The notes: generated by a model from the sequence alone, not told the origin. A DNA stretch of 64,000 nt from CAYFLR01 sp964343805 (GCA_964343805.1 CAYFLR010000005.1:1-64000); one strand, 5' to 3'. Positions 54,546-63,753 are shown, counted from the stretch's first letter. Made by a program: numbers and translations.

Positions 54546-55341
54546 TATCCTGAGTTGAGAGAGCTCTTCTCGCTTTTCCTGGCCCAACTTCAGAGGAGGC
54601 AGCCATGATTGAGAAAGGATCCTCATAGGCATCAACATGACTTAATCCTAAAATATGGCCGATTTCATGTAGAGATACAGACTCTAAATCAACAAAAATT
54701 TTACTAGGATCGCTGTTTTTAACCTCTCTCTTATTGAGGGCGTCTCCGAAAGTGTAGGTTTCGGTATTGTATCTAATATCTGCAGCTGTGATGGTTTGTA
54801 AGTCTTGGGCGCTGTTTTCCCATACGGCAGTAGCTAGTACTTCCGTATCCTTTAAGGTGTTAAGGGTAAAGTCTTTATCAAAGTATTGGGTAAAGATTTG
54901 ATCGTGCAAGGTAGAGTAAAGTTGGCTATTCTTGCTCAGCACCTGGTTGTATTCCGCTTTCACAAACATTTCGTCAAAGTCCATACACAGAGCATTGGCC
55001 CAAGTGTTCATGGCAGCTTTAATTTGACTCTTCTGACTTATACTGAGACTATGATCTATCTGATAAGGAATAGGTAATTTTTGTTGCCAACCATTCACAG
55101 CGTGGATCCCATCCATGGGAAGATTGTTTGGGGAGGATTCTCTTAATTCCATTTCTTGCTGTGCTGGTTCGTATGTTACTTCAGATGGGGAAACCGTTTC
55201 ATAGTTTGGCTGTACCGAATGAGTCGAAATACTTCGAGTTTGAGTTGGAGTATACTCTCCACAGGCGTTAATCGAGAGAATGAGTAGCATCAGTGTACCG
55301 AGTGTCAATAAAGTGGATTGAAATAGTCTGTTTAGCAACAT
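54505..55341 (-). CDS. matrixin-type zinc metalloprotease lipoprotein
   Basis: A 278-residue lipoprotein with lipobox INAC (Cys27) and a linker of about 60 residues. A catalytic domain follows with the metzincin zinc motif HEIGHILGLSH (H225, E226, H229, H235) and the Met-turn SIMA (M246). That pattern is the M10/matrixin family: a zinc endopeptidase acting outside the cytosol. Its final codons and the terminator hairpin overlap. It has no neighbour with an obvious inhibitor. An intact propeptide-like segment lies between the linker and the catalytic domain, but a cysteine switch is not seen. Confidence 0.87.
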   Translation of the reverse strand: MLLNRLFQSTLLTLGTLMLLILSINACGEYTPTQTRSISTHSVQPNYETVSPSEVTYEPAQQEMELRESSPNNLPMDGIHAVNGWQQKLPIPYQIDHSLSISQKSQIKAAMNTWANALCMDFDEMFVKAEYNQVLSKNSQLYSTLHDQIFTQYFDKDFTLNTLKDTEVLATAVWENSAQDLQTITAADIRYNTETYTFGDALNKREVKNSDPSKIFVDLESVSLHEIGHILGLSHVDAYEDPFSIMAASSEVGPGKARRALSTQDILKARTIFNRSCF

Positions 55342-55535
55342 ATTAAAAACCTAAGTAAATAAGATATATTTTATTGTAAATTTAAGCGCAATTATAGCAT
55401 ATGATAATAAAAATTGCAATGCATAATTATCTTCTAATATTTTAAATAGCTAAATCAAATCAATTTCTAACCATTTTTTACTAAAAATTTGATCGCTTTT
55501 AGAGTATGTAGGAAAGGTTATCTAGGAGGATGCAT

Positions 55536-56234
55536 ATGGAGAATAAGGACTATTCTATTTATGTCATTGAAGATGAAGAAGATATTGCCAAATTAATCCA
55601 ATTTAACCTCTCTCTCAATGGCTATCAAGTAAAGACTTTCTACAACGGAGAAGAGGNNNNNNNNNNCCCTCCCGACCTACTCATTCTTGACCTCATGCTA
55701 CCTGGAATTGGAGGGATAGAAATTTGTAAAGAATTGAAATCCAATGAAAAAACTAAGATTATTCCTATTGTAATCGTAACTGCTAAAGGAGAAGAAATAG
55801 ATATTGTGCAAGGACTCGAATCGGGTGCCGATGATTATATCACCAAGCCATTTAGTCCTATGGTGCTGTCTGCTCGGGTTTCTGCCGTTTTAAGGCGTAT
55901 TAAAGGAGAGGAAAGTGCCGAAGATGCAGAGGAAATTAAGGTCAAAGATTTGGTAATTCATGTAGGAAAGCATGAGGTTATGTTATCTGATAAAAAGATT
56001 AATTTAACCCCTTCCGAATTCCAAATCCTCTATTTGCTTGTTAAAAAAACCGGTTGGGTATTTACCCGGGCTCAAATAGTGGATGCCATCCGTGGGCTTA
56101 ACTATGCGGTTACCGACCGCACCATCGATTTTCAAATGGTGGGATTAAGAAAGAAACTAGGATCAGCTGGAGCTTATATAGAAACTGTTAGAGGGGTGGG
56201 TTATCGTTTTTCAGAGGATACCGCCAATGAATAG
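55536..56234 (+). CDS. phoB: OmpR/PhoB-family response regulator, gap inside receiver
   Basis: A 232-residue winged-helix regulator from ATG 55536 (AGGAGG 6 bases upstream). The receiver has IEDEED and phosphoacceptor D in LLILDLMLPG, with ten N (55657-55666) in the loop before it; about 24 bases of real sequence are probably missing. The C-terminal winged helix has LTPSEFQILYLLVKK and VRGVGYRF. The downstream kinase overlaps by eight bases and is PhoR-like, so the pair is the phosphate-starvation system. A Na/Pi cotransporter gene lies 1.7 kb away and may be a target; I see no Pho box upstream of it. Confidence 0.87.
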   Translation: MENKDYSIYVIEDEEDIAKLIQFNLSLNGYQVKTFYNGEEXXXXPPDLLILDLMLPGIGGIEICKELKSNEKTKIIPIVIVTAKGEEIDIVQGLESGADDYITKPFSPMVLSARVSAVLRRIKGEESAEDAEEIKVKDLVIHVGKHEVMLSDKKINLTPSEFQILYLLVKKTGWVFTRAQIVDAIRGLNYAVTDRTIDFQMVGLRKKLGSAGAYIETVRGVGYRFSEDTANE

Positions 56235-57237
56235 CTTTCCTCTCAAAGCTTTCTTTCTTTTAGGGGTTTTGTTTTCATCTCTGATCATTCTTATGCTTTA
56301 TTTATCTTTACCCCTTATTAGTTCCACTGATCTGGCTTATTTATCTATTACTATATTCATTCTTAATTTTTGTTTCACTCTTCTGGTTTATAAAATTATT
56401 CAAAATCCAGTGAGTAAGATAGTAACCCATGTGAATCAAATGGTGGAAGAGTTTGAACTCAAAGAGCCCATTGATTTATCGCAACTTAAAGTCAAAGAGT
56501 TTCAATCCTTAGCTGTATCTATTAATGCTCTTTCCTCTCGTTTGGCTGACTTTGAAACTCATCGGCAACAGTTTGTGGCCAACGTCTCTCATGAATTACG
56601 AACTCCGCTCACTTCTATCCAAGGTTATGTAGAAACTCTAATGAATCCCGCGGTGACCGACAAAGAACAGCGAAAACAATTCCATGAAACTATCTATCGT
56701 CATGCCAATCGACTTAATGCCATAATCAATGATTTACTCTCCCTCTCGCGCATTGAACGAGATGCGAAAGGTGGGCAGGTGGCACTGTATAAAGAGAGCG
56801 TGCAGAAAACGGTGGAGGCGGCGATTGAATTATGTCAGGTGGGTGCCTCTCAACGCGATATTTCACTCTCATTTGATTGTCCTCAAGATTTTATTGTTAA
56901 AATGGATTCGGCCCTTCTCAACCAAGCCTTAGTGAACTTAATTGAGAATTCCATTAAATACAGTGAAAAGCAAACCTCTGTGATGGTTAGAATCAGACAG
57001 GTGGAAGCGGAAGTTTTAATCGAAGTCATTGATGAGGGAATTGGAATTCCGGAAAAACATCTAGATCATCTATTTGAACGCTTTTACAGAGTGGACAAAG
57101 CCAGAAGCCGTAATTTAGGTGGCACAGGTTTGGGTCTTTCCATCGTTAAACATATTGTGCTCTCATTAAATGGCCGCATTAGTGTGGATAGTCAGGTTGA
57201 TAAGGGAAGTACCTTTAGTATTTGGTTGCCTTTATAA
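56227..57237 (+). CDS. phoR: PhoR-type sensor histidine kinase
   Basis: A 336-residue kinase with two transmembrane segments (about 7-30 and 38-58). A short linker without a clear HAMP precedes HisKA with H122 in VSHELRTPLTS, then HATPase_c with NLIENSIKYSEK and GGTGLGLSIVKH. PhoR phosphorylates PhoB when phosphate is low. The start overlaps the PhoB stop by eight bases, so it is coupled. It is shorter than E. coli PhoR because the PAS domain between the second membrane segment and HisKA is missing. Confidence 0.88.
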   Translation: MNSFPLKAFFLLGVLFSSLIILMLYLSLPLISSTDLAYLSITIFILNFCFTLLVYKIIQNPVSKIVTHVNQMVEEFELKEPIDLSQLKVKEFQSLAVSINALSSRLADFETHRQQFVANVSHELRTPLTSIQGYVETLMNPAVTDKEQRKQFHETIYRHANRLNAIINDLLSLSRIERDAKGGQVALYKESVQKTVEAAIELCQVGASQRDISLSFDCPQDFIVKMDSALLNQALVNLIENSIKYSEKQTSVMVRIRQVEAEVLIEVIDEGIGIPEKHLDHLFERFYRVDKARSRNLGGTGLGLSIVKHIVLSLNGRISVDSQVDKGSTFSIWLPL

Positions 57238-57243
57238 CTGACT

Positions 57244-57957
57244 CTAGTTCGTGGATTCGTTGCTAAAAGTGAAGGGATACTTAACTTTCATGGTCTCTCC
57301 CTTTTTAAAGGTAGGAAACTGCATTTTATAAATTTCCTTTTTAACGCAAGTTAGAAAGGATCTCTTTTTTATAAAAGTCCCTAAGTTAACTTGGGTCACT
57401 TTCCCACGAAAATTTACCAAAAAATAAGCTACTATCTTACCTTCAAAACGGGGATCTTTTTTTATCTCCAAACGATAACAGTTTTTTATCCTCTTAAGAC
57501 GTTTGGTGACTCCCTTTTCTATTTGGGAATAGGAGAGGGGGCCATTCGAAATGGTATTGAGTAAACCATGGGGGTTGGAGAAAGAAAACCGAAAGGGATA
57601 CTTTACATCCACAATGGATTTCCCAGCAAGTTTGGAGAAATGGAAGGTGTACATGATATCCCGGATGCAGCTGACAAATGTTTTGTTTTTGACTGAACTA
57701 TCCAGTCGGACATTTTCTACCTTTCCAACGGGAGTGATAGAAAACAGCGAGTTTATTTGGGCTGAAAAGTTTTTATTCTTCTTAGCTTCTTTTTCATAGC
57801 AGGCTTTAAAAAACTCTTTTCTATTTTCTACTGCACTTTGTATTTCCATATGAGAGCGTGCTCCCATTGTTAAACCAAAGGGTGCGTTCACTGGCTGTGG
57901 GGTTGTGCAAGCGTAAAAAAGGGGAAGAAACCAAATAGACTTAAAAAGATTTCTCAT
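57244..57957 (-). CDS. lipoprotein with two AgmX/PglI C-terminal-like domains
   Basis: A 237-residue lipoprotein, lipobox YAC (Cys17). Two domains of about 90 residues each (about 45-130 and 148-235) share a C-Y pair (FFKACYE, IKNCYRL), a strand with G-K-V, a later Cys and VKYPF near the end. That is the TonB-like, AgmX/PglI C-terminal pattern of gliding and envelope-energy proteins. The gene is alone and convergent with PhoR. A link to the TPR cluster at 10.9-18.6 kb is possible by domain type only. Confidence 0.7.
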   Translation of the reverse strand: MRNLFKSIWFLPLFYACTTPQPVNAPFGLTMGARSHMEIQSAVENRKEFFKACYEKEAKKNKNFSAQINSLFSITPVGKVENVRLDSSVKNKTFVSCIRDIMYTFHFSKLAGKSIVDVKYPFRFSFSNPHGLLNTISNGPLSYSQIEKGVTKRLKRIKNCYRLEIKKDPRFEGKIVAYFLVNFRGKVTQVNLGTFIKKRSFLTCVKKEIYKMQFPTFKKGETMKVKYPFTFSNESTN

Positions 57958-58070
57958 GATGCTACCTCAGGGTGAATTCTAGTTGAATTATCTTCCTATT
58001 ATAGGACAAAAGCCGGAGCTTACCAAAATGGTTATTTACTTTAACTACATATAGGGGCAAAATTATAAGT

Positions 58071-58883
58071 ATGAAATATTTTAAAATTACGCTCTTTTTA
58101 TTCTTGGTATTTATAAACAACCTATTTGCAGAGAATTGTGGAAACTTGAAGGAGAAAGGAGAGCCTTCTTGGTCGGACACAACTCCTATCACTTCCGTAG
58201 ACCGCCTTGCTCAAATGTTTCGTGAAGGGCTCAATCTCCCAGAGCGTACCTCTGTAGGATCTCGTATATATGGGCGAGTTTTGAGAGGTCATTCTAAGAG
58301 TGACTTTGCTACCATGACCAACGATCCTTTAAGAAAAATTGTTTTTTTTACGGGAAGCAGGGGTTTGGAAAAATTAATGGGAAAGACTCATTATGAAATC
58401 TTGGTAGAATTAGGGTTTCCTGAAAAATACATCTCTGATCTGGTGCAAAAAGGCACCTCCTTTAAATATATTATTTTTGAATCCAATTTAGATGTGTTGC
58501 GAGCTACTTGGAAAAATATCGCCACCTTAGTAGGAAAAGTCTCAAAAGCAGCTCAAAAAAAGGTGCTCGATCGGGTCAAAGAGCTTGAATCCAAGAACTT
58601 TGAAGAGATTCAAAGGGAAAAGCCTGAGATGGATTTAGCTGAAATCTATAATGAAGGGAGAGATCATCCAAATTTTATGTCTATGGAGCGATTTATAGCG
58701 AGCAGTGGCTCGCTGTTTGACGTGAGAGCCTTTCTTTATCATGAGTTTAATGTAAATAGTCAGTTTAAAGGAGATGGATTCACTCGTGATGGAAGAGGAA
58801 GAATTGGAGTGGAAGAGTTTATAGGTTTGAATCTTAAGGTCTCTTCCCTGGCCAATTATACTATGGTCAATCTTGATCTTTAA
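58071..58883 (+). CDS. exported protein of unknown function
   Basis: A 270-residue protein with a signal peptide (1-20, LFA end). The mature chain is mixed alpha/beta, with RKIVFFTGSRGLEKL near 89-103, a helical core (KNIATLVGKVSKAAQKKVLDR near 150-170) and a glycine/arginine-rich segment near the end (FTRDGRGRIG). I do not recognise the family. It has no operon partner; the Na/Pi gene converges ten bases after its stop. Confidence 0.6.
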   Translation: MKYFKITLFLFLVFINNLFAENCGNLKEKGEPSWSDTTPITSVDRLAQMFREGLNLPERTSVGSRIYGRVLRGHSKSDFATMTNDPLRKIVFFTGSRGLEKLMGKTHYEILVELGFPEKYISDLVQKGTSFKYIIFESNLDVLRATWKNIATLVGKVSKAAQKKVLDRVKELESKNFEEIQREKPEMDLAEIYNEGRDHPNFMSMERFIASSGSLFDVRAFLYHEFNVNSQFKGDGFTRDGRGRIGVEEFIGLNLKVSSLANYTMVNLDL

Positions 58884-58892
58884 ACCTGCCTG

Positions 58893-60029
58893 TTATCTAC
58901 TTAAATAGATCAATGAAATCGGTAGTAAGAAGAAGACAGTTCCCACATAGCCAAAACCAACTATCTTAGTTTTTTCAATGGTATCAGCGAGCTTTTGAGC
59001 ACATTTAATGGGGATGTTTCTCATGGCAGGGTGAGGGTAGAAGATGAGTGTTCCTAGAACATTAAAAATGAGGTGAACTAATGCGATACTGAGTCCAGCC
59101 ACATTCCCGGTTAGGGCGGCTAATAAAGCGGTAGCTGTTGTTCCTATATTGGCTCCAATGGTGATGGGGAAGATGGAATGCAGATTGAGTAATCCAGATC
59201 CCGCCATAGGGATGAGGAGGCTGGTGGTGATTGAGCTGGATTGAACTCCGATGGTTAATACTATGCCAAAACCAATGGTGACCACTGCATTACTTGAAAG
59301 CAATTTATTGATGAGCTTACCTTTATTTGATTCTACCAAGGCACTCATCACTCTAACAATCATGGAAAGAGCTGAAATGATGAATACAAAAGCTAGAATA
59401 ATCATTACAATTCCGGCCCAGTTACTGCCAAATGTTTCCAGAGAGAAGCTCTTGATCCCGCTCACCCATGGTTTAATGGCTGCTTTCACTGGGCTGCTAT
59501 AGGTGAGCCCGCCGAGAGATCCATACATGAGATTAGCTGCTGTTACAGCCATTTTCTCGATAAAACCAAATGCGAGTTCCAGCGGGAGCAAAACCGAAAC
59601 GGTTAATATGTTGAAAAAATCATGAACAGTGGCTGCGGCGAAAGCTCTTTTGAAATTACCTGTATTGCGGATGTATCCGAGAGAGACCAAGGTGTTGGTT
59701 ACACTGGTACCGAGATTCGCCCCCATAATCATTGGAATAGCCCCTCCTATGGTGATGACACCGCTAGCCACCAAACCGACAATGATAGAGGTGGTGACTG
59801 ATGAGCTTTGAAATAAAACCGTGGCTAACATCCCTGCCATTAAAGATATAAAAGGTTGATCTGTTAAATCAAAAAGCTGTCTGGCGAAATCGCTTCCCAT
59901 TAGCTTGAGTCCGGTAGATAGGGTTTTGACCCCGATTAGAAAAAGATATAGTAGTAATAATGAGGTGGACACTCGAACAATGACTTCTAAAAGTGGATAC
60001 TTTTCTTGGAGCTTTTTTATATTTTCCAT
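58893..60029 (-). CDS. Na/Pi cotransporter family protein (NptA-like)
   Basis: A 378-residue inner-membrane protein with about eight transmembrane segments. The family duplication is visible: ATVLFQSSSVTTSI near 64-77 and TIGVQSSSITTSL near 258-270 are the two QSSS motifs that form the sodium/phosphate path. Each is followed by GANLGTS or GANIGTT. It imports or exports phosphate with sodium. AAGGA precedes the ATG. It lacks the PhoU-like C-terminal domain of the longer family members. The neighbouring PhoB/PhoR pair may control it, though no clear Pho box is visible. Confidence 0.9.
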   Translation of the reverse strand: MENIKKLQEKYPLLEVIVRVSTSLLLLYLFLIGVKTLSTGLKLMGSDFARQLFDLTDQPFISLMAGMLATVLFQSSSVTTSIIVGLVASGVITIGGAIPMIMGANLGTSVTNTLVSLGYIRNTGNFKRAFAAATVHDFFNILTVSVLLPLELAFGFIEKMAVTAANLMYGSLGGLTYSSPVKAAIKPWVSGIKSFSLETFGSNWAGIVMIILAFVFIISALSMIVRVMSALVESNKGKLINKLLSSNAVVTIGFGIVLTIGVQSSSITTSLLIPMAGSGLLNLHSIFPITIGANIGTTATALLAALTGNVAGLSIALVHLIFNVLGTLIFYPHPAMRNIPIKCAQKLADTIEKTKIVGFGYVGTVFFLLPISLIYLSR

Positions 60030-60258
60030 TTTAATTCCTTACCCAAAATTCCATGTAAAAATGTTCATCTCCTATAATCGACTACCTAACATAGAATTAT
60101 GTAAGAGATGGGTTTTATCATGGTGAGAGTTTTGTTAGATTTCTGTGAGGATTAGGGTATTAAAAATTAATACTAAAAATAAAAGTATAAATAGATTGAC
60201 TGTGTCTAGATGGTGTGTTATTAAAACTATCTGATTGTATTAGCTATAGGGGTAAAAA

Positions 60259-61848
60259 ATGTTAAAAAATATAATAATAATTGTTTTACTTTTAAATTAT
60301 CTTGGTTTTGCCAATTCAGCCATGGCAGTGGAGGAAGTACAGCCTCTGACGTTCCATCAAAAAGTGATGCGGTTTCGTTTTAATCAAGGACTCTTTGATT
60401 TAGCTGGGGAAATCTTAATTCCTCTCCTTAAAAAGATCGAGTTCATATCAGATGACAACACCATTCAATTTCCCAGAGAGCAGGGGGATGGTTACCACTC
60501 TCTTCAATATAGAGATCTGGATATTGATTTTCATCTTCAGCCAGGAAAAATAATAACCAGCGTGAAGGTGTATATGAACAATTCAACCTTTTATGTAAAG
60601 AAACGGGGAAGATGTCGGCTGAATCTTATCGGCCCTATGGAATTTCAGATTGAAACCACCTTAAATAACAATGGGGCTTCCGGTATTGTTTTGGTTGAAG
60701 ATACCTATAATGATCGCAGTTTAAGAATCATCAAAAGAGGCTGTGGATTCTTTACCAGTGTGGCTATTAACATGATGGTGAGAGATAAATTAGCTACTTC
60801 TATCAAGGAAGCCTTTGATAAGGTTTTTAACGAGCAAGAGTTTCTCTTCCAAGAGCCTCTTTCCATGGCTCAACTTTTTAAGACACTTAATGTGATGATC
60901 AATCAACCAAATCAAGGCTTCATTGATGAAACGGATTTGCTTTCCTTAAACCCTGAAAGTTTTAAAGTGATGATGGGGGTAAGGGGGCAACTTTCTAATA
61001 TAAATAACTCTGGGACGGTATCGGTCTTCAATCCTATGACTCCCTATCTAAATCGTCTTGGTTTTGATTGGGCATTCGATGCCGGAGTTGAGGCGCTCAG
61101 TCAAAATATCTTGGATCCCCATTATCAGTTGGGAGCCTATGATGTCTCTTATCCTTTTCCTAAATGGGGTCTTGCCCCTATGCAACGCTTTGGGGTGCCT
61201 CTCGATTTTAGTGTTGGACTCATGGTGAAAGAGAGATTTCTGATTGCTCTTTTTGAAAGCCTCTATCAAGGGGGATTTTTTAATATGCAGCTGCAAGATA
61301 GTCTCCTGAAATGGCCTGAAGTGACTCTCAATCCACTTCGTCGCATTGAAGATTTCCAAGTGATTCAACCTAATGGAGAGATCCTTTCGGCCGAGAATTT
61401 TAAAGACGCTCGCTTAGAACTGCAAATAAAAGAAGCTCCCGAAGTGAGTTTTAAAGAAAATAATCAGTTGGTGCTCTCTATTCCCCGTTTTCAGATGAAC
61501 TATTTCGTTCAAACTCAAAATGAAGCGAGTGAATTTGCGGTAATTAAGTTTTTGGCTAAGTTTAATCTAGTGGCTGGAATTGAATTTAATAATAATTCTG
61601 AACTTCACTTTGTTTTCAATAAAACTCCTCTTCAAGAATTTGTTATTTTAGAGCGTGGGGGGATTGCAGATGATCTTTCTAATGATGAGATAAAATCCTT
61701 GTTAGATAGGGATATTACTGCCATTTTAAATAAGGTAGGTATTGAAATTCCCCTGCTGGCGGGGCGTTCCATATCTGTCAAATATATGAACATAGATCAT
61801 GTAGACGGAAACCCTCTTCAAAAGACTCTTTCCATTTATTTAAAATAA
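60259..61848 (+). CDS. exported protein, possible TULIP/BPI-like lipid-binding fold
   Basis: A 529-residue exported protein, signal 1-23 (AMAV cut), with AGGGG six bases before the ATG. The layout (a long first helix GLFDLAGEILIPLLKKI, then alternating strands, SIKEAFDKVFNE as a second helix, then a central Pro-rich linker and a second similar beta-rich half) resembles the two-lobed TULIP fold of BPI/LBP lipid binders. This is a visual comparison only. It may bind lipid or lipopolysaccharide in the periplasm. It is not in a clear operon; the RRM gene follows with its own leader. Confidence 0.55.
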   Translation: MLKNIIIIVLLLNYLGFANSAMAVEEVQPLTFHQKVMRFRFNQGLFDLAGEILIPLLKKIEFISDDNTIQFPREQGDGYHSLQYRDLDIDFHLQPGKIITSVKVYMNNSTFYVKKRGRCRLNLIGPMEFQIETTLNNNGASGIVLVEDTYNDRSLRIIKRGCGFFTSVAINMMVRDKLATSIKEAFDKVFNEQEFLFQEPLSMAQLFKTLNVMINQPNQGFIDETDLLSLNPESFKVMMGVRGQLSNINNSGTVSVFNPMTPYLNRLGFDWAFDAGVEALSQNILDPHYQLGAYDVSYPFPKWGLAPMQRFGVPLDFSVGLMVKERFLIALFESLYQGGFFNMQLQDSLLKWPEVTLNPLRRIEDFQVIQPNGEILSAENFKDARLELQIKEAPEVSFKENNQLVLSIPRFQMNYFVQTQNEASEFAVIKFLAKFNLVAGIEFNNNSELHFVFNKTPLQEFVILERGGIADDLSNDEIKSLLDRDITAILNKVGIEIPLLAGRSISVKYMNIDHVDGNPLQKTLSIYLK

Positions 61849-61924
61849 GGAGTTGCTATCCTACCAAATTCCTGTTATCTGTCTGTCGTATGTTATTAGA
61901 ACCCGTTTTAGGAGTAAAGTTATT

Positions 61925-62212
61925 ATGATGAAGAAAATTTTTGTGGGTGGCCTTAGTTGGAATACAGATGATGGCGGCTTACGCCAAGCATTTGATAGAT
62001 TCGGAGACATCGAAGAATCTAAAGTTATCACTGATAGAGATACTGGCCGTTCCCGTGGTTTTGGCTTTGTAACTTTCACAGCCGAAGAATCTGCTCAGAA
62101 TGCCATCAAAGAAATGGATGGAACTGATTTAGATGGTCGTACAATTAAAGTTAACGAAGCTCAAGAGAAAAGCCGTCGCGGTGGTGGTGGACCTCGTAGA
62201 GATCGTTGGTAA
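61925..62212 (+). CDS. RRM-type RNA-binding protein
   Basis: A 95-residue glycine-rich RNA-binding protein with one RRM: RNP2 KIFVGGLSW at 4-12 and RNP1 RGFGFVTF at 44-51, then a short Gly/Arg-rich tail (RRGGGGPRRDRW). The ATG at 61925 is used (AGGAG about 10 bases before); the longer upstream frame is not plausible. Small RRM proteins of this kind act as RNA chaperones in cold or stress. It has its own terminator. Confidence 0.95.
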   Translation: MMKKIFVGGLSWNTDDGGLRQAFDRFGDIEESKVITDRDTGRSRGFGFVTFTAEESAQNAIKEMDGTDLDGRTIKVNEAQEKSRRGGGGPRRDRW

Positions 62213-62221
62213 TACCTAATC

Positions 62222-62250
62222 AAAGGCCAAATTCATAGAATTTGGCCTTT
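62222..62250 (+). terminator. rho-independent terminator after the RRM gene
   Basis: A perfect 12-bp stem (62222-62233 with 62239-62250), 5-base loop, followed by a run of T. The other strand has a short A/T tail and may also stop the convergent sigma-54 activator, which ends at 62261. Confidence 0.93.
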
Positions 62251-62260
62251 TTTTTTGTCC

Positions 62261-63706
62261 TCAGTCTAAGCTTAAATACTTTTTCACCGTTCTCCTATCA
62301 ACCTTTAAAATCTGTGCTGTTTTTGAAATAGATTCGGTTTGCTGGTATACCCGAGTGCAGTGTTGGTGAAGTACCTGTCCGGCTGTCATATGAATAAAGT
62401 CAGTTTTATCTTTGGGGATCTCTTCTGTGGTGGTTATTAAGAATCCGGCATAGGTTCCAGTTAATAAGACTCTTCTGATGGCTTGCTCTAGCTCTCTCAC
62501 ATTTCCAGGCCAGTGATAGGGTGTAGGAAGATCTTTTTGAATTCTTTCCATTATAAAATTGAAAATTGAATCGGAAAAAGACTCTAGCATATTGGTTAGC
62601 ATATGGTTGACTAAGCGAGGAAGCTCTTCTTGATCTTCAAAAATTCGTTCTTTTAAACTTGGAACAGTTATTTGATCAGAGCAAAGCCTATAGTAAAAGT
62701 CACTTCGTATTTGGCCTTTTCTCACCTGTTCTAATAGATCTTGGTTGGTGGCGGTGATGACTCTGCCTTGAAATCTCATTTTTTGTCTACTGCCAACTGG
62801 GTGAAAAACTCTTTCTTGAATAACATTGAGCAGTTTTACTTGAATTGTTAAAGAGACCTCTCCAATTTCATCAAGAAAGACACTGCCCCACTTGGATGAA
62901 CGAGCGAGAACTCCTTGATGATCTTCAATGGCTCCAGTGAAGGCGCCTTTTTTATGTCCAAAAAGTTCTGGTTCGATAAGGGTTTCGGGAAAAGCACTGA
63001 GGTTTAAGGTGAGCAGGGCTTCATTAAAATGAACCGCAAATTGATTGCTACCTAGATCATAAGGTATGAAGCCAGAATTTCCTATGGCTTTGGCCACTGT
63101 TCCTTTTCCGGTTCCGGTTTCTCCCAGAAGGATAGTGGAGAAGTCTTCCATTTTGTCCCATAAAAACTCATCATAAAAGGGTGTTTGATGGGTGAAAACA
63201 TTTTCCCAAATGCGCCTTTTTAATTCGTTCATAATAGGCGACTCACCAATGAGGGCCTTTTGAATAAAGAAAAAAGCTCTTCTCATTTGAAAAAAAATAG
63301 CAATATTTCTTTGCACTTCTTGGCGGGTAAACCCCACACCATGAAGCTCTTTTGCCAAGTCCTTACCAAAGGGCAATGTGAGATTGGGGTGGCTGGTTAG
63401 GGTCTGTTCTATGATGTATTGGTCAAAACGATCAATGTATTTATGAAAGAAATAATAGAGCAGAGCAGTGTGAAGGAGCTTTCTGTCATTTCCTCCAAAA
63501 AGGTCGAGATGAAGTGGTTGAAAGTTCTTAAATTTCTTTTCAAAAAGGGTGCAGAAACGTAAACAGTATTCACTGACATCAATTTGGGTGGGATCTATAC
63601 CGGTAATCTGCTGACTGAGTGTATTTCTTTTAGGGGCAAAGGGGTTGATGTAGGTGAGCTCTTTGACCACCTGTAAGAATTTTATTTGCGACGATGTGAA
63701 CTTCAT
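62261..63706 (-). CDS. sigma-54-dependent transcriptional activator without receiver
   Basis: A 481-residue protein. The N-terminal 170 residues are a helical input domain of no recognised type. The AAA+ domain has Walker A GETGTGKG at 195-202, the sigma-54 contact loop GAFTGA at 254-259, Walker B SVFLDE at 275-280 and the arginine segment RSDFYYRL near 334. The C-terminus has a Fis-type helix-turn-helix (ISKTAQILKVDRRTVKKYL). It activates sigma-54 promoters on an unknown signal. A 36-base inverted repeat and two copies of a 12-base motif lie directly before the ATG. No Shine-Dalgarno is present, which may mean a leaderless transcript. Confidence 0.88.
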   Translation of the reverse strand: MKFTSSQIKFLQVVKELTYINPFAPKRNTLSQQITGIDPTQIDVSEYCLRFCTLFEKKFKNFQPLHLDLFGGNDRKLLHTALLYYFFHKYIDRFDQYIIEQTLTSHPNLTLPFGKDLAKELHGVGFTRQEVQRNIAIFFQMRRAFFFIQKALIGESPIMNELKRRIWENVFTHQTPFYDEFLWDKMEDFSTILLGETGTGKGTVAKAIGNSGFIPYDLGSNQFAVHFNEALLTLNLSAFPETLIEPELFGHKKGAFTGAIEDHQGVLARSSKWGSVFLDEIGEVSLTIQVKLLNVIQERVFHPVGSRQKMRFQGRVITATNQDLLEQVRKGQIRSDFYYRLCSDQITVPSLKERIFEDQEELPRLVNHMLTNMLESFSDSIFNFIMERIQKDLPTPYHWPGNVRELEQAIRRVLLTGTYAGFLITTTEEIPKDKTDFIHMTAGQVLHQHCTRVYQQTESISKTAQILKVDRRTVKKYLSLD

Positions 63707-63707
63707 T

Positions 63708-63753
63708 TACATTTATTGTATACAAAAAATGTATATAAATGTACAAAAAATGT
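63708..63753. promoter_or_regulatory. operator-like repeats before the sigma-54 activator gene
   Basis: An imperfect inverted repeat (63708-63723 with 63731-63743, one 3-base bulge, 7-base spacer) adjoins the start codon. In addition TACAAAAAATGT occurs at 63721-63732 and again at 63742-63753, exactly 21 bases apart (two helix turns). The pair could be an autoregulatory binding site. Confidence 0.5.

Noticed and set aside
60030..60258. Pho box before the Na/Pi cotransporter gene
   Set aside because: No pair of CTGTCAT-like direct repeats spaced by four or five bases is visible on either strand.
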